A DNA stretch of 64,000 nt from Nemertoderma westbladi (taxonomy: Eukaryota > Xenacoelomorpha > Nemertodermatida > Nemertodermatidae), in NCBI GenBank assembly GCA_032718475.1, contig JAUCBJ010007938.1:1-64000 (forward strand). The letters run 5' to 3'. Both the position numbers and the translations under genes were made by a program. Positions 19,284 to 30,444 of this stretch are shown one piece after another (position 1 is the first letter of the stretch; each line of letters starts with the position of its first letter). Below the pieces are notes generated by a model. The model searched no databases, had not been told where the DNA came from, and saw only the letters and a program-made list of their open reading frames with translations.

Positions 19284-22200
19284 TAACAATTTGCACCTTG
19301 TGTACTTGCAGTGTCGAGCTAAGCACTTGCACCTTGTGTACTTGCAGTGTCGAACTAAGCACTTGCACCTTGTGTACTTGTAGTGTCCAACTAAGTTCTT
19401 GCACTTTGTGTACTTGCAGTGTCGAACTAAGCACTTGTACCTTGTGTACTTGCAGTGTCGAACTAAGTACTTGCACCTTGTGTACTTGCAGTTTCGAACT
19501 AAGTACTTGCACTTTGTGTACTTGCAGTGTCGAACTAAGAACTTGCACCTTGTGTACTTGCAGTGTCGAACTAAGCACTTGCACCTTGTGTACTTGCAGT
19601 GTCGAACTAAGCACTTGCACCTTGTGTACTTGCAGTGTCGAACTAAGTACTTGCACTTTGTGTACTGGCAGTGTCGAACTAAGTACTTGCACCTTGTATA
19701 CTTGCAGTGTCGAACTAGTTACTTGCACCTTGTGTACTTGCTATGCCGAACTAAGTACTTGCACCTTGTGTACTTGCAGTGTCGAACTAAGTACTTGCAC
19801 CTTGTATACTTACAGTGTCGAACCAGGTACTTGCACCTTGTGTACTTGCAGTGTCGAACTAAGTACTTGCACCTTGTGTACTTGCTATCTCCAACTAAAC
19901 ACTTGCACCTTGTGTACTTGCAGTGTCGAACTAAGAACTTGCACCTTGTGTACTTGCAGTGTCGAACTAAGCACTTGCACCTTGTGTACTTGCAGTGTCG
20001 AACTAAGTACTTACACCTTGTGTACTTGCAGTGTCGAACTAAGCACTTGCACCTTGTGTACTTGCAGTGTCGAAATAAGCACGTACACCTTGTGTACTTG
20101 CAGTGTCGAACTAAGTACTTGCACCTTGTGTACTTGCTATGCCGAACTAAGTACTTGCACCTTGTGTAGTTGCAGTTTCGAACTAAGCACTTGCACCTTG
20201 TGTACTTGCAGTGTCGAACTAAGTACTTGCACTTTGTGTACTTGCTATGTCGAACTAAGTACTTGCACTTTGTGTACTGGCAGTGTCGAACTAAGTACTT
20301 GCACCTTGTATACTTGCAGTGTCGAACTAGTTACTTGCACCTTGTGTACTTGCTATGCCGAACTAAGTACTTGCACCTTGTGTACTTGCAGTGTCGAACT
20401 AAGTACTTGCACCTTGTATACTTACAGTGTCGAACCAGGTACTTGCACCTTGTGTACTTGCAGTGTCGAACTAAGTACTTGCACCTTGTGTACTTGCTAT
20501 CTCCAACTAAACACTTGCACCTTGTGTACTTGCAGTGTCGAACTAAGAACTTGCACCTTGTGTACTTGCAGTGTCGAACTAAGCACTTGCACCTTGTGTA
20601 CTTGCAGTGTCGAACTAAGTACTTACACCTTGTGTACTTGCAGTGTCGAACTAAGCACTTGCACCTTGTGTACTTGCAGTGTCGAACTAAGCACGTACAC
20701 CTTGTGTACTTGCAGTGTCGAACTAAGTACTTGCACCTTGTGTACTTGCTATGCCGAACTAAGTACTTGCACCTTGTGTAGTTGCAGTTTCGAACTAAGC
20801 ACTTGCACCTTGTGTACTTGCAGTGTCGAACTAAGTACTTGCACTTTGTGTACTTGCTATGTCGAACTAAGTACGTACACTTTGTGTACTTGCAGTGTCG
20901 AACTAAGCACTTGCACCTTGTGTACTTGCAGTGTCGAACTAAGGCACCTTGTGTACTTGCTATGCCGAACTAAGTACTTGCACCTTGTGTAGTTGCAGTT
21001 TCGAACTAAGCACTTGCACCTTGTGTACTTGCTATGTCGAACTAAGTACGTACACTTTGTGTACTTGCAGTGTCGAACTAAGTACTTGCACCTTGTGTAC
21101 TTGCAGTGTCGAACTAAGTACTTGCACCTTGTGTACTTGCTATGTCGAACTAAGTACTTGCACCTTGTGTAGTTGCAGTTTCGAACTAATCACTTGCACC
21201 TTGTGTACTTGCAGTGTCGAACTAAGCACTTGCACCTTGTTTTGTTGCTATGTCGAACTAAGTACGTACACTTTGTGTACTTGCAGTGTCGAACTAAGTA
21301 CTTGCACCTTGTGTACTTGCAGTGTCGAACTAAGTACTTGCACCTTGTGTACTTGCTATGCCGAACTAAGTACTTGCACCTTGTGTAGTTGCAGTTTCGA
21401 ACTAAGCACTTGCACCTTGTGTACTTGCAGTGTCGAACTAAGCACTTGCACCTTGTGTACTTGCAGTGTCGAACTAAGCACTTGCACCTTGTGTACTTGC
21501 AGTGCCGAACTAAGTACTTGCACCTTGTGTACTTGCAGTGTCGAACTAAGCACTTACACCTTGTGTACTTGTAGTGTCGAACTAAGTACGTACACTTTGT
21601 ATACTTGCAGTGTCGAACTAAGCACTTACACCTTGTGTACTTGCAGTGTCGAACTAAGTACGTACACCTTGTGTACTTGCAGTGTCGAACTAAGTACTTG
21701 CACCTTGTGTACTTGCAGTGTCGAACTAAGTACTTGCACCTTGTGTACTTGCAGTGTCGAACTAAGTACGTACACCTTGTGTACTTGCAGTGTCGAACTA
21801 AGTACTTGCACCTTGTGTACTTGCAGTGTCGAACTAAGTACTTGCACCTTGTGTACTTGCTATCTCCAACTAAACACTTGCACCTTGTGTACTTGCAGTG
21901 TCGAACTAAACACTTGCACCTTGTGTACTTGCAGTGTCAAACTAAGCACTTGCACCTTGTGTACTTGCAGTGTCGAACTAAGTACTTGCACCTTGTGTAC
22001 TTGCAGTGTCGAACTAAGTACTTGCACCTTGTGTACTTGCAGTGTCGAACTAAGTACTTGCACCTTGTGTACTTGCTATCTCCAACTAAACACTTGCACC
22101 TTGTGTACTTGCAGTGTCGAACTAAACACTTGCACCTTGTGTACTTGCAGTGTCAAACTAAGCACTTGCACCTTGTCTACTTGCAGTGTCGAACTAAGTT

Positions 22201-22330
22201 CTTGCACTTTGTGTACTTGCAGTGTCGAACTAAGCACTTGCACCTTGTGTACTTGCAGTGTCGAACTAAGTACTTGCACCTTGTGTTCTTGCACCTTGTG
22301 TACCTGCAGTGTCGAACTAAACACTTACAC
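19284..22330. repeat. 36-bp minisatellite (about 85 copies) with higher-order repeat
   Basis: The unit is ACTTGCAGTGTCGAACTAAG plus TACTTGCACCTTGTGT, 36 bp. Variant markers (ACTGGCAG, CTATCTCC) recur 612 bp apart (for example 19664 and 20276), which is exactly 17 units, showing larger block duplications. The plus strand has an acceptor-like CTTGTGTACTTGCAG in each unit, and the minus strand has CACAAG|GTGCAAG. Because 36 is a multiple of three, all frames look open; they are not genes. Confidence 0.97.
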
Positions 22331-22640
22331 CGTTGTGTACTGGCTATATCCATTCACAGGAACTTAGTGTACGCACGTGCAATATAACGACGTAGTAATT
22401 GATTTGCTGTCTCCCGGCAGTTCGTGTAACTTCTGTATCTACAAGTTATTATATTTGCTGTATCTACGCAATTATTGTACATACTGTTATCTGCGACCTG
22501 CGCAGTAATTGTATTGACTGTATCTCAATAATTCAATATTATTATTATTAAATGTTGTAACAAAGATTACAAATTAATGTCAATATTGCAAGAAACTGTG
22601 TCCCTCCACCAAAATAGGTCTCATTTACGTGACGCACCAC
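22331..22640. other. Diverged short repeats of a TTTGCTGTATCTACGCA motif
   Basis: Loose repeats of TTGCTGTATCTACGCAATTATT, also present at 24885-24995 on the far side of the 29-bp array. The two blocks probably once formed one sequence now split by the exon candidates and the array. No gene seen. Confidence 0.5.
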
Positions 22641-22649
22641 TTTCCTCAG

Positions 22650-22771
22650 ACTGGAGAAGACTGACTCTCTCGACGCTCGTACCGCGCCTCATTCCGATGG
22701 ACTTAATATGGTCCTCATCTCATATCACAGGCACTTCTCTCCCTCGTATCTCGTATACGAAACAGCGACAC
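22650..22771 (+). CDS. Putative exon of an unrecognised plus-strand gene (alpha)
   Basis: After the acceptor-like CCACTTTCCTCAG an open frame of 40 codons begins with one leading base and runs to ACAGCGACAC before GTCTAT. The peptide contains DGLNMVLISYHRHF and SPSYLVYETAT, with an alternating hydrophobic pattern typical of folded protein. The frame then hits TAG unless spliced. If GTCTAT (22772) is the donor, its phase (1) fits the next candidate exon at 22896. GTCTAT is a weak donor, and I cannot name the family. The intron would be a 43-bp three-copy repeat. Upstream exons are not found. Confidence 0.38.
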
Positions 22772-22895
22772 GTCTATAGGAGTCCGATCGAGTCGCCCTC
22801 CACACAGCCAACACGTCTATAAGAGTCCGATCGAGTCGCCCTCCCCACAGCCAACACGTCTATATAGGAGTCCGATTGAATCGCCCTCCCCACAG
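22772..22895. repeat. 43-bp three-copy repeat, each copy a GT...AG mini-intron
   Basis: Three copies, starting at 22772, 22815 and 22858. Each runs GTCTATAxGAGTCCGATyG...CCCTCCCCACAG (36-38 nt) followed by CCAACAC or CCAACTC. Each copy therefore has a possible donor, a good acceptor with a pyrimidine tract and seven exon-like bases. It separates two coding-like segments on the plus strand in matching phase. Confidence 0.7.
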
Positions 22896-23048
22896 CCAAC
22901 TCACCGCAACGTCGAGTATTGCATCATCATGTCTGGTCGTACTTCGGAGTTGAAAATGTGCGGGTCAATCTGAACACTATTCGCTACGTCGGAGAGAAGA
23001 GTTCTGCGACAATGTCACGGGTGGCATTATTGCGTCAAGATATTTTGT
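22896..23048 (+). CDS. Putative exon of an unrecognised plus-strand gene (beta)
   Basis: 153 nt between the acceptor CCCTCCCCACAG and the donor TTTTGT|GTAAGAG (23049). Two leading bases, then 50 codons, then one base. The peptide includes RRVLHHHVWSYFGVENVRV, NLNTIRYVGEKSS and MSRVALLRQDIL, rich in aromatic and beta-branched residues like a folded domain. Both splice sites are good. With the preceding candidate it gives about 91 continuous residues. I do not recognise the family. Downstream exons are not found; the 29-bp array begins at its donor. It lies within dystroglycan intron 3 on the opposite strand. Confidence 0.5.
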
Positions 23049-24846
23049 GTAAGAGTGAATGATGCACCATGAGATGGGTAAGAGTGAATGATGCACCATG
23101 AGATGTGTAAGAGTGAATGATGCACCATGAGATGTGTAAGAGTGAATGATGCACCATGATATGTTTAAGATTGAATGATGCACCATGAGATATGTAAGAG
23201 TGAATGATGCACCATGAGATATGTAAGAGTGAATGATGCACCATGAGATGTGTAAGAGTGAATGATGCACCATGAGATGTGTAAGAGTGAATGATGCACC
23301 ATGAGATGTGTAAGAGTGAATGATGCACCATGAGATGTGTAAGAGTGAATGATGCACCCTGAGATGTGTAAGAGTGAATGATGCACCATGAGATGTGTAA
23401 GAGTGAATGATGCACCATGAGATGGGTAAGAGTGAATGATGCACCATGAGATGTGTAAGAGTGAATGATGCACCATGAGATGTGTAAGAGTGAATAATGC
23501 ACCATGAGATGTGTAAGAGTGAATGATGCACCATGAGATGTGTAAGAGTGAATGATGCACCATGAGATGTGTAAGAGTCAATGATGCACCATGAGATGTG
23601 TAAGAGTGAATGATGCACCATGAGATGTGTAAGAGTAAATGATGCACCATGAGATGTGTAAGAGTGAATAATGCACCATGAGATGTGTAAGAGTGAATGA
23701 TGCACCATGAAATGTGTAAGAGTGAATGATGCACCATGAGATGTGTAAGAGTGAATGATGCACCATGAGATGTGTAAGAGTCAATGATGCACCATGAGAT
23801 GTGTAAGAGTGAATGATGCACCATGAGATGTGTAAGAGTAAATGATGCACCATGAGATGTGTAAGAGTGAATAATGCACCATGAGATGTGTAAGAGTGAA
23901 TGATGCACCATGAGATGTGTAAGAGTAAATGATGCACCATGAGATGGGTAAGAGTGAATGATGCACCATGAGATGTGTAAGAGTGAATGATGCACCATGA
24001 GATGTGTAAGAGTGAATAATGCACCATGAGATGTGTAAGAGTGAATGATGCACCATGAGATGTGTAAGAGTGAATGATGCACCATGAGATGTGTAAGAGT
24101 GAATGATGCACCATGAGATGTGTAAGAGTGAATGATGCACCATGAGATGTGTAAGAGTGAATGATGCACCATGAGATATGTAAGAGTGAATGATGCACCA
24201 CGAGATGTGTATGAGTGAACGATGCACCATGAGATATGTAAGAATGAATGATGCACCATGAGATGTGTAAGAGTGAATGATGCACCATGAGATGTGTAAG
24301 AGTCAATGATGCACCATGAGATGTGTAAGAGTAAATGATGCACCATGAGATGTGTAAGAGTGAATGATGCACCATGAGATACGTAAGAGTGAATGATGCA
24401 CCATGAGATATGTAAGAGTGAATGATGCACCATGAGATACGTAAGAGTGAATGATGCACCATGAGATATGTAAGAGTGAATGATGCACCACGAGATGTGT
24501 ATGAGTGAATGATGCACCATGAGATGTGTAAGAGTGAATGATGCACCATGAGATGTGTAAGAGTGAATGATGCACCATGATATGTGCAAGAGTCAATGAT
24601 GCACCATGAGATATGTAAGAGTGAATGATGCACCATGAGATGTGTAAGAGTGAATGATGCACCATGAGATGTGTAAGAGTGAATGATGCACCATGAGATG
24701 CGTAAGAGTGAATGATGCACCATGAGATGTGTAAGAGTGAATGATGCACCATGAGATATGTAAGAGTGAATGGTGCACCATGAGATGCGTAAGAGTGAAT
24801 GATGCACCATGAGATGTGTAAGAGTGAATGGTGCACCATGAGATGC
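23047..24846. repeat. 29-bp minisatellite (about 62 copies) starting at the exon-beta donor
   Basis: Unit GTGTAAGAGTGAATGATGCA plus CCATGAGAT. On the plus strand each copy contains GT|GTAAGAGTG, the same donor-like string that ends the candidate exon at 23048. Copies differ by a few substitutions (GGGTAAG, ATGTAAG, TCAATG). The minus-strand frames (MVHHSLLHISW-type) are artefacts of repetition. Confidence 0.96.
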
Positions 24847-24849
24847 ACT

Positions 24850-26110
24850 TAACTAACAGTCTAAGAAGTCTTAACTAACAGAGGATTTGCTGTCTACGCA
24901 ATTATTCTGTTTACAGTAAATCTACGTGGGCGCAGTTATTGAATTTGCTGTATCTGGGCAGTTATTTTCGTACTTACTGTATTCATAGGCAGTTCACCAT
25001 GGCACAGACACAATTATTAGTTAAATACAAAGTTGAAACATTTTAGCTTGCAATAGGAGATAACATAAATAACAACATCCTTATAGTTTGGCTAATTAGT
25101 AATGGCAAACTGATTATGCGTATTTAATTAACTAAACAACATTATAAAACTGAAATTAATTACAATATTGCTTCAAAACGATTGTTTAAGGCATAGCTCA
25201 TAAAACTAATAAACATTGGTAAATGAAGGTCATCCACCTTTCAGCAGCTAGCTACTCGCGTTAAATAGTTGTGGTAAAGGATATAATGCATAAAAAATAT
25301 AAAAAGAAACAATTATTCGAGCGATCGAGCGAGAATTAGAGAAGATAGTTAGAGAAGAGAGATTAAGAGTTCGAGCGATTTTAAAAAAATTAACAAAAAA
25401 TGGCTGTAATCCTCGACGAAAATGCCATGGTTAGCAACCGCTTGTTGTGATAATAAACGTTATCACTTCGGTCAGCTTGAGTTTTATACGTCACTATCAG
25501 GCAATACCCGAGACATGTTACCCGGTATTTCCCGCTACCGGCCATAGCCTCGTTTAACTTTGCCACTAGGCGGCACAAGTGCCGCCCAGTTGAATCAATT
25601 TGCCGCCCAGTCACAGCCAGAGTGCCTTCCTAATATATTATATCTGGACTAGCCTCAGCCAGCGACCAATCTAATATGTATCAATCCCAGTAAAGTACCT
25701 ACATAAACTTCTAAAGGAATAAGTGATTGACAGCACAGAGACTTCAATGGGTGATAGCCATAGTACAGTAGTAGTAGTAGTAGTGGAGGGATGAGTCAGT
25801 GTCCAACCCAATGCGACCTTTACTAATGTTAGTAAAGGTCGCCTTTGGTCCAATCATTTTGTAGATGTCTATAGATTCCTGATAGGCTTACTGCAGTTAA
25901 TTGGTGCCTCAGATAGATATTGGATAGTTCCAACTTCCAAGGCTGCTTGCTATCACCATACTTACCTGTCTGGCACCTTTAACCCCCTACCCCTGTTAAG
26001 AGTAGTCAGTTTTCAGTATATGTTACTATTAGAATTCAGGAGAGATTTAGAAGTTTATTAGTCATTATAAACTACCCCGAGACGGCAGGGCTTACATTGC
26101 ATCATTGCTT
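24850..26110. other. Non-coding stretch with short repeats and a perfect hairpin
   Basis: It contains the diverged TTGCTGTATCT repeats (24885-24995), a purine-rich AGAGAAGA segment (25310-25370), a (TAG)n run at about 25768 and a 14-bp perfect palindrome at 25813-25842. No gene seen on either strand. Confidence 0.5.
25813..25842. repeat. Perfect 14-bp inverted repeat, 2-nt loop
   Basis: GCGACCTTTACTAA, TG, TTAGTAAAGGTCGC. The stem is uninterrupted. It is not followed by a T-run, so it is not a simple terminator; this is a eukaryotic intron. Confidence 0.9.
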
Positions 26111-26114
26111 TATT

Positions 26115-28866
26115 GGGTTGTTCTCACAAAAAGTGGCCAAAATTTTGAGAAAAAATTGTCAAATTTTTTTTTGTCAAAACCATATAAATATATACATATT
26201 TCGAGAGCTCTCGATGAGGCGATTTCGAATACGCTAGTGGGCCGTTTTTTTTAGTAAAGTCGTAAGGTTTTATTCGCGAAAAACTAATGTCCACAATGTA
26301 ACATTTTGTCCTTGGTGTAACGCTACTTGTTAGCCAATCAGAAGCCTTCATTTCACAGAACGCCCACAATCTAACTCATTGTCTCGAATGTAACGCTACT
26401 TGTTAGCCAATCAGTATCCAGGATTTGACATTTAAAATATATACCAGAAATTCAACGCAGTCACTTTAATGTCATGTACGGATTTATTTTATATTTATAC
26501 GGGTTTTTTACGGATTTATTTATCGAACCAATGGCTGAAAATAATATTTTTCAAATCAGCAAATTATTAAGTTTGTATTATTGCATACACACAATATGAA
26601 TATACATACTATTGTAACACTAATTGTACAAAATAGTTAACGGAATCCTTAAAACCATCACTAACGTAATCTCTAAGTCCTTCACGTGTAACTAAGTCCT
26701 TCACGTGTAACGCCATCACTAACTTAATCTCTAAGTCCTTCACGTGTAACGCCATCCCATCACTTACGTAATCTCTAAGTCCTTCACGTGTAACTAAGTC
26801 CTTCACGTGTAACGCTATCACTAACTTAATCTCTAAGTCCTTCACGTGTAACGCCATCCCATCACTAACTTAATCTCTAAGTCCTTCACGTGTAACTAAG
26901 TCCTTCACGTGTAACGCCATCACTAACTTAATCTCTAAGTCCTTCACGTGTAACGCCATCACTATCTCAATCTCTAAGTCCTTCACGTGTAACGCCATCA
27001 CTAACTTAATCTCTAAGTCCTTCACGTGTAACTAAGTCCTTCACGTGTAACGCCATCACTAACTTAATCTCTAAGTCCTTCACGTGTAACGCCATCACTA
27101 ACTTAATCTCTAAGTCCTTCACGTGTAACGCCATCACTAACTTAATCTCTAAGTCCTTCACGTGTAACGCCATCACTAACTTTATGTCCTTCACGTGTAA
27201 CGCCATCACTAACTTAATCTCTAAGTCCTTCACGTGTAACGCCATCACTAACTTAATCTCTAAGTCCTTCACGTGTAACGCCATCACTAACTTTATGTCC
27301 TTCACGTGTAACGCCATCACTAACTTAATCTCTAAGTCCTTCACGTGTAACGCCATCACTAACTTAATCTCTAAGTCCTTCACGTGTAACGCCATCACTA
27401 ACTTAATCTCTAAGTCCTTCACGTGTAACGCCATCACTAACTTTATGTCCTTCACGTGTAACGCCATCACTAACTTAATCTCTAAGTCCTTCACGTGTAA
27501 CGCCATCACTAACTTAATCTCTAAGTCCTTCACGTGTAACGCCATCACTAACTTTATGTCCTTCACGTGTAACGCCATCACTAACTTAATCTCTAAGTCC
27601 TTCACGTGTAACGCCATCACTAACTTTATGTCCTTCACGTGTAACGCCATCACTAACTTAATCTCTAAGTCCTTCACGTGTAACACCATCACTAAATTCA
27701 ATCGAGAAGTTCTTACCGGACACAACACGCTTAATTCCGTTTGACAATTGTAATTGCATGACGATTAAGAAGTACTGTTTTAGAACCGAAATAAATAAAG
27801 GTAAACAAACTCATGAGCTTTTCCTAAACCCTTTAGGTAGTACTAGGTAATACAGACTACAGACAGATACAATATTACTTACTACAGATAATATTACTAC
27901 TACAGTAGTTTATACTAAATACTGAAAACCAGAAACCATCGACTATTATTAATTTGACCCTGGCTGCCTAATTTGTAAAAAGAAACGCCACTCGTACTAC
28001 TAGGTATGTTCAGGCCCAACTACGTTACATGATGGACATGTCTCAAGTGTAACGCTATTGATTGTGACAGCGTTACATGCGTTACATGATGGACATTGAA
28101 GACATTTTTCATTAGCTTGGCGTTGACTATAGTCTGTTTTGAAACTATATTAAAATCAAATATGTGATTCGATAGATCTGCGATTGCTCTTTCATATGAG
28201 CCCTCAATGGTGTCGATATGATTAGTAAAGCAAAAGTTATCGCTATTCAAAGTAGCGTTACATTGAGGACATTCCTAATGACGGTATTTTTTGTAGATTT
28301 ACGTTTTCGCACAACCCTCGAGTTCTAATGAACGAATTCCTATAATTTTTTTACCTGCTGATAGCTAAATAAATCGCCGTTTAGAAATATCTCACTTGGA
28401 GATGTTGTGAACAAATATAAAAAAACCATGTCATAAAAACGAGCGTTACATGGTGGACAAAATCCTAGTGACGGCGTAATTAATTGTTAGTAAATAGTAA
28501 ATATATAAAATGTGAGTAGCTTCGGTTGAAAACCACCAATAGTATGTGAAAGAGCATTAAATTTGCTTTATTTTGATGTATGGTATGTGGAACCTTTGCT
28601 TTCATTGCTTTAGCTCAGAAGCCAAATATTTCAAAATAATTCAATGTGACATTTCAAAAAACATGCATTTTCGATATTTGAAATGGTGTCATTCTCTAGG
28701 TTGTGAATGGAATTTGTTGAAAATTTGCTGAAATTTGAGCAGATTTCCGCTCTTCCGATTGGTATATAGGTTCATGGGGTTAAATCTGTGTCGTTTGGAA
28801 ATATAACCGTGCGAATGCATGGACATTTTGACATAAAAGTTTGGCCACTTTTTGTGAGAACGACCC
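26115..28866. mobile_element. Non-autonomous TIR DNA transposon (2.75 kb) containing a minisatellite
   Basis: The left end GGGTTGTTCTCACAAAAAGT plus GGCCAAA at 26115-26141 is inverted at 28840-28866 (one or two mismatches), and TATT flanks both ends (26111-26114 and 28867-28870), a 4-bp target duplication. Subterminal motifs repeat inside: TGTAACGCTACTTGTTAGCC twice (26317, 26391), and CGTTACATxxTGGACA at 28024, 28080, 28255 and 28443. No transposase frame is seen, so it would need an autonomous partner. Superfamily not assigned. Confidence 0.75.
26655..27700. repeat. 39-bp minisatellite inside the TIR element, CACGTG in each unit
   Basis: The main unit is 39 bp (ACTAACTTAATCTCTAAGTC plus CTTCACGTGTAACGCCATC), with 33-bp and shorter variants. 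Each copy holds the palindrome CACGTG followed by TAACGC, which echoes the GTAACGC subterminal motif of the host transposon, so the array probably grew from transposon end sequence. Confidence 0.95.
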
Positions 28867-29113
28867 TATTATGTAATAAATTGGTTTTAAAAATTAAGTG
28901 TTTAACTACTTATTAGGGTTCGTCTATGTACATTTATTAATAATTTGATATAATTATAATTATAATTATAATAATACTATTATTATTTTATTAATAATAA
29001 TTTATTAAGTTTTAATAATGATTTTTATGATACTGTATATTTATTTATTTATTTATGATACTGATATTATTTTTCTTATAAATTTAATTATATTATTTTT
29101 AATAAGTATATTT

Positions 29114-29393
29114 AGGCCCATGTGAAGAATACCAGACTTTCTGCCGTTATATTTCACTTTGCAGTTACCCCCATGTGAAGAATATCAGGTTTTCACAAAA
29201 AAAAAACAGGTTACAGACGGGTTGAATCTAACCAAAACAATAAACGAATTAGTATATGTACAGCTTATAAGACAGAAATTAGCGCTATAAAACACTTAAT
29301 AAAGATAAATTAAAAAAATACAAAATCTTCATATATAAAATTCCAATAAAAAGTCGACCGAAAAGTTAAATCCTGGAATTCTTCACATGGGCG
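29114..29393. mobile_element. 280-bp MITE with 9-bp target duplication
   Basis: The terminal inverted repeat GCCCATGTGAAGAATxCCAG lies at both ends, and AGTATATTT flanks it on each side (29105-29113 and 29394-29402). An internal direct copy of the end motif is at 29168. A 9-bp duplication is typical of Mutator-like elements. Non-coding. Confidence 0.7.
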
Positions 29394-29402
29394 AGTATAT
29401 TT

Positions 29403-30444
29403 TGGCCGACAATAATTTAATTATTTATTAAATAAATAATTATTATAAGATAAAATTCAAGTCTTATAATCTAGCACTTTTACAGCTTTATATAGACAGA
29501 GGAAGTGGACGCAAATCCCATCTTGGCGGTATAGGTGCCACATTTTCTATTATAATTTAATATTTATGTAAAATAATGATTTAATTATGTTTTGTAAAAT
29601 TAGTTGTTGCTTCTTTATAGAAATTATACCCATTATTGTCAATAAACAATATATTACAGTATGCTTAATAGTTTTTCGTTCACACACATTAAAAATGTGT
29701 ATCAAATTCCCCCCCCCCCCCCCCCCCCACTCATACAATTTGCCATGGCGAGTGACTGTGCCGCCCAGTAAAAAATTCTTAAAAGAGACTATGCTACCGG
29801 CATAGGCCTACTGGCGTACTGGTACCGGTATAGGCCTACTGACGTACCGGTACCCAGTACCGGTACCGAACGTGAATTAAACTTTTCGAAAAGTGGCCTA
29901 TAACGACCGCTGGTTAATGTTATACACACATGCCAAGTTCCAGCGCAATCCCTCTGCCCGTTTTGGAGGAGTTCGAACACAGAGAGAGAGAGAGAATTTG
30001 ATTTTTATAGGTATAGATAAGGTGAGGGCTATTAGTGAACCCAAAGGAAAGGGGCAACCCGAATTCTAATAAACCGAAGCAACTGAACGTAACATGTAAC
30101 TGTACATCACATACCAAATGAAATCTTAATTCCACCATCCAATACAAAATAATGCTGTAAAAATGCTTTAAGAATGGAAAGTTTATGGTTAATATAATAT
30201 AGTTTATTATAAACTCACACCAGGATAGAGTGTCTTTGTGTTGTACCGGTCATGAATAGTTCGCGGTCCAACTACGTAGTCCCCTGAGTACCTCGAATCG
30301 AAAGGCAATGACAGGTATTCTTCGCTTGGGGGATAGTTACCTGAAATAAATCAATTTAATATATAAGTTGTAAATCAATAAACTGTAAGTAGATAGTAAT
30401 TAGGGATGAGAGTTTAGTTGGTATGGTGGCTGACAGTAAATCAG
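29403..30444. other. Non-coding stretch: poly(C) and GGTACC palindromes
   Basis: A run of 20 C at 29709-29728, a GA run at 29980-29995, and 29795-29872 with repeated ACCGGTA / GGTACC palindromes and AGGCCT. No gene seen. Short reverse-strand frames are chance. Confidence 0.5.

Noticed and set aside
19186-22387. Cys/Thr-rich frames up to 577 codons
   Set aside because: 36-bp units are a multiple of three, so any frame without a stop in one unit stays open. No start context, no family.
22916-22980. Minus-strand exon candidate (IDPHIFNSEV... with GCG|GTGAGT)
   Set aside because: Its phase does not fit dystroglycan exons 3 or 4, and the plus-strand reading of the same bases is longer, with better splice sites and composition.
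23047-24846. CRISPR-like array (29-bp repeats)
   Set aside because: The repeats are directly adjacent without spacers, and the context is a eukaryotic intron.
22977-24848. MVHHSLLHISWCIIHSY-type frames on the minus strand
   Set aside because: Product of the 29-bp array; several overlapping frames give the same peptide.
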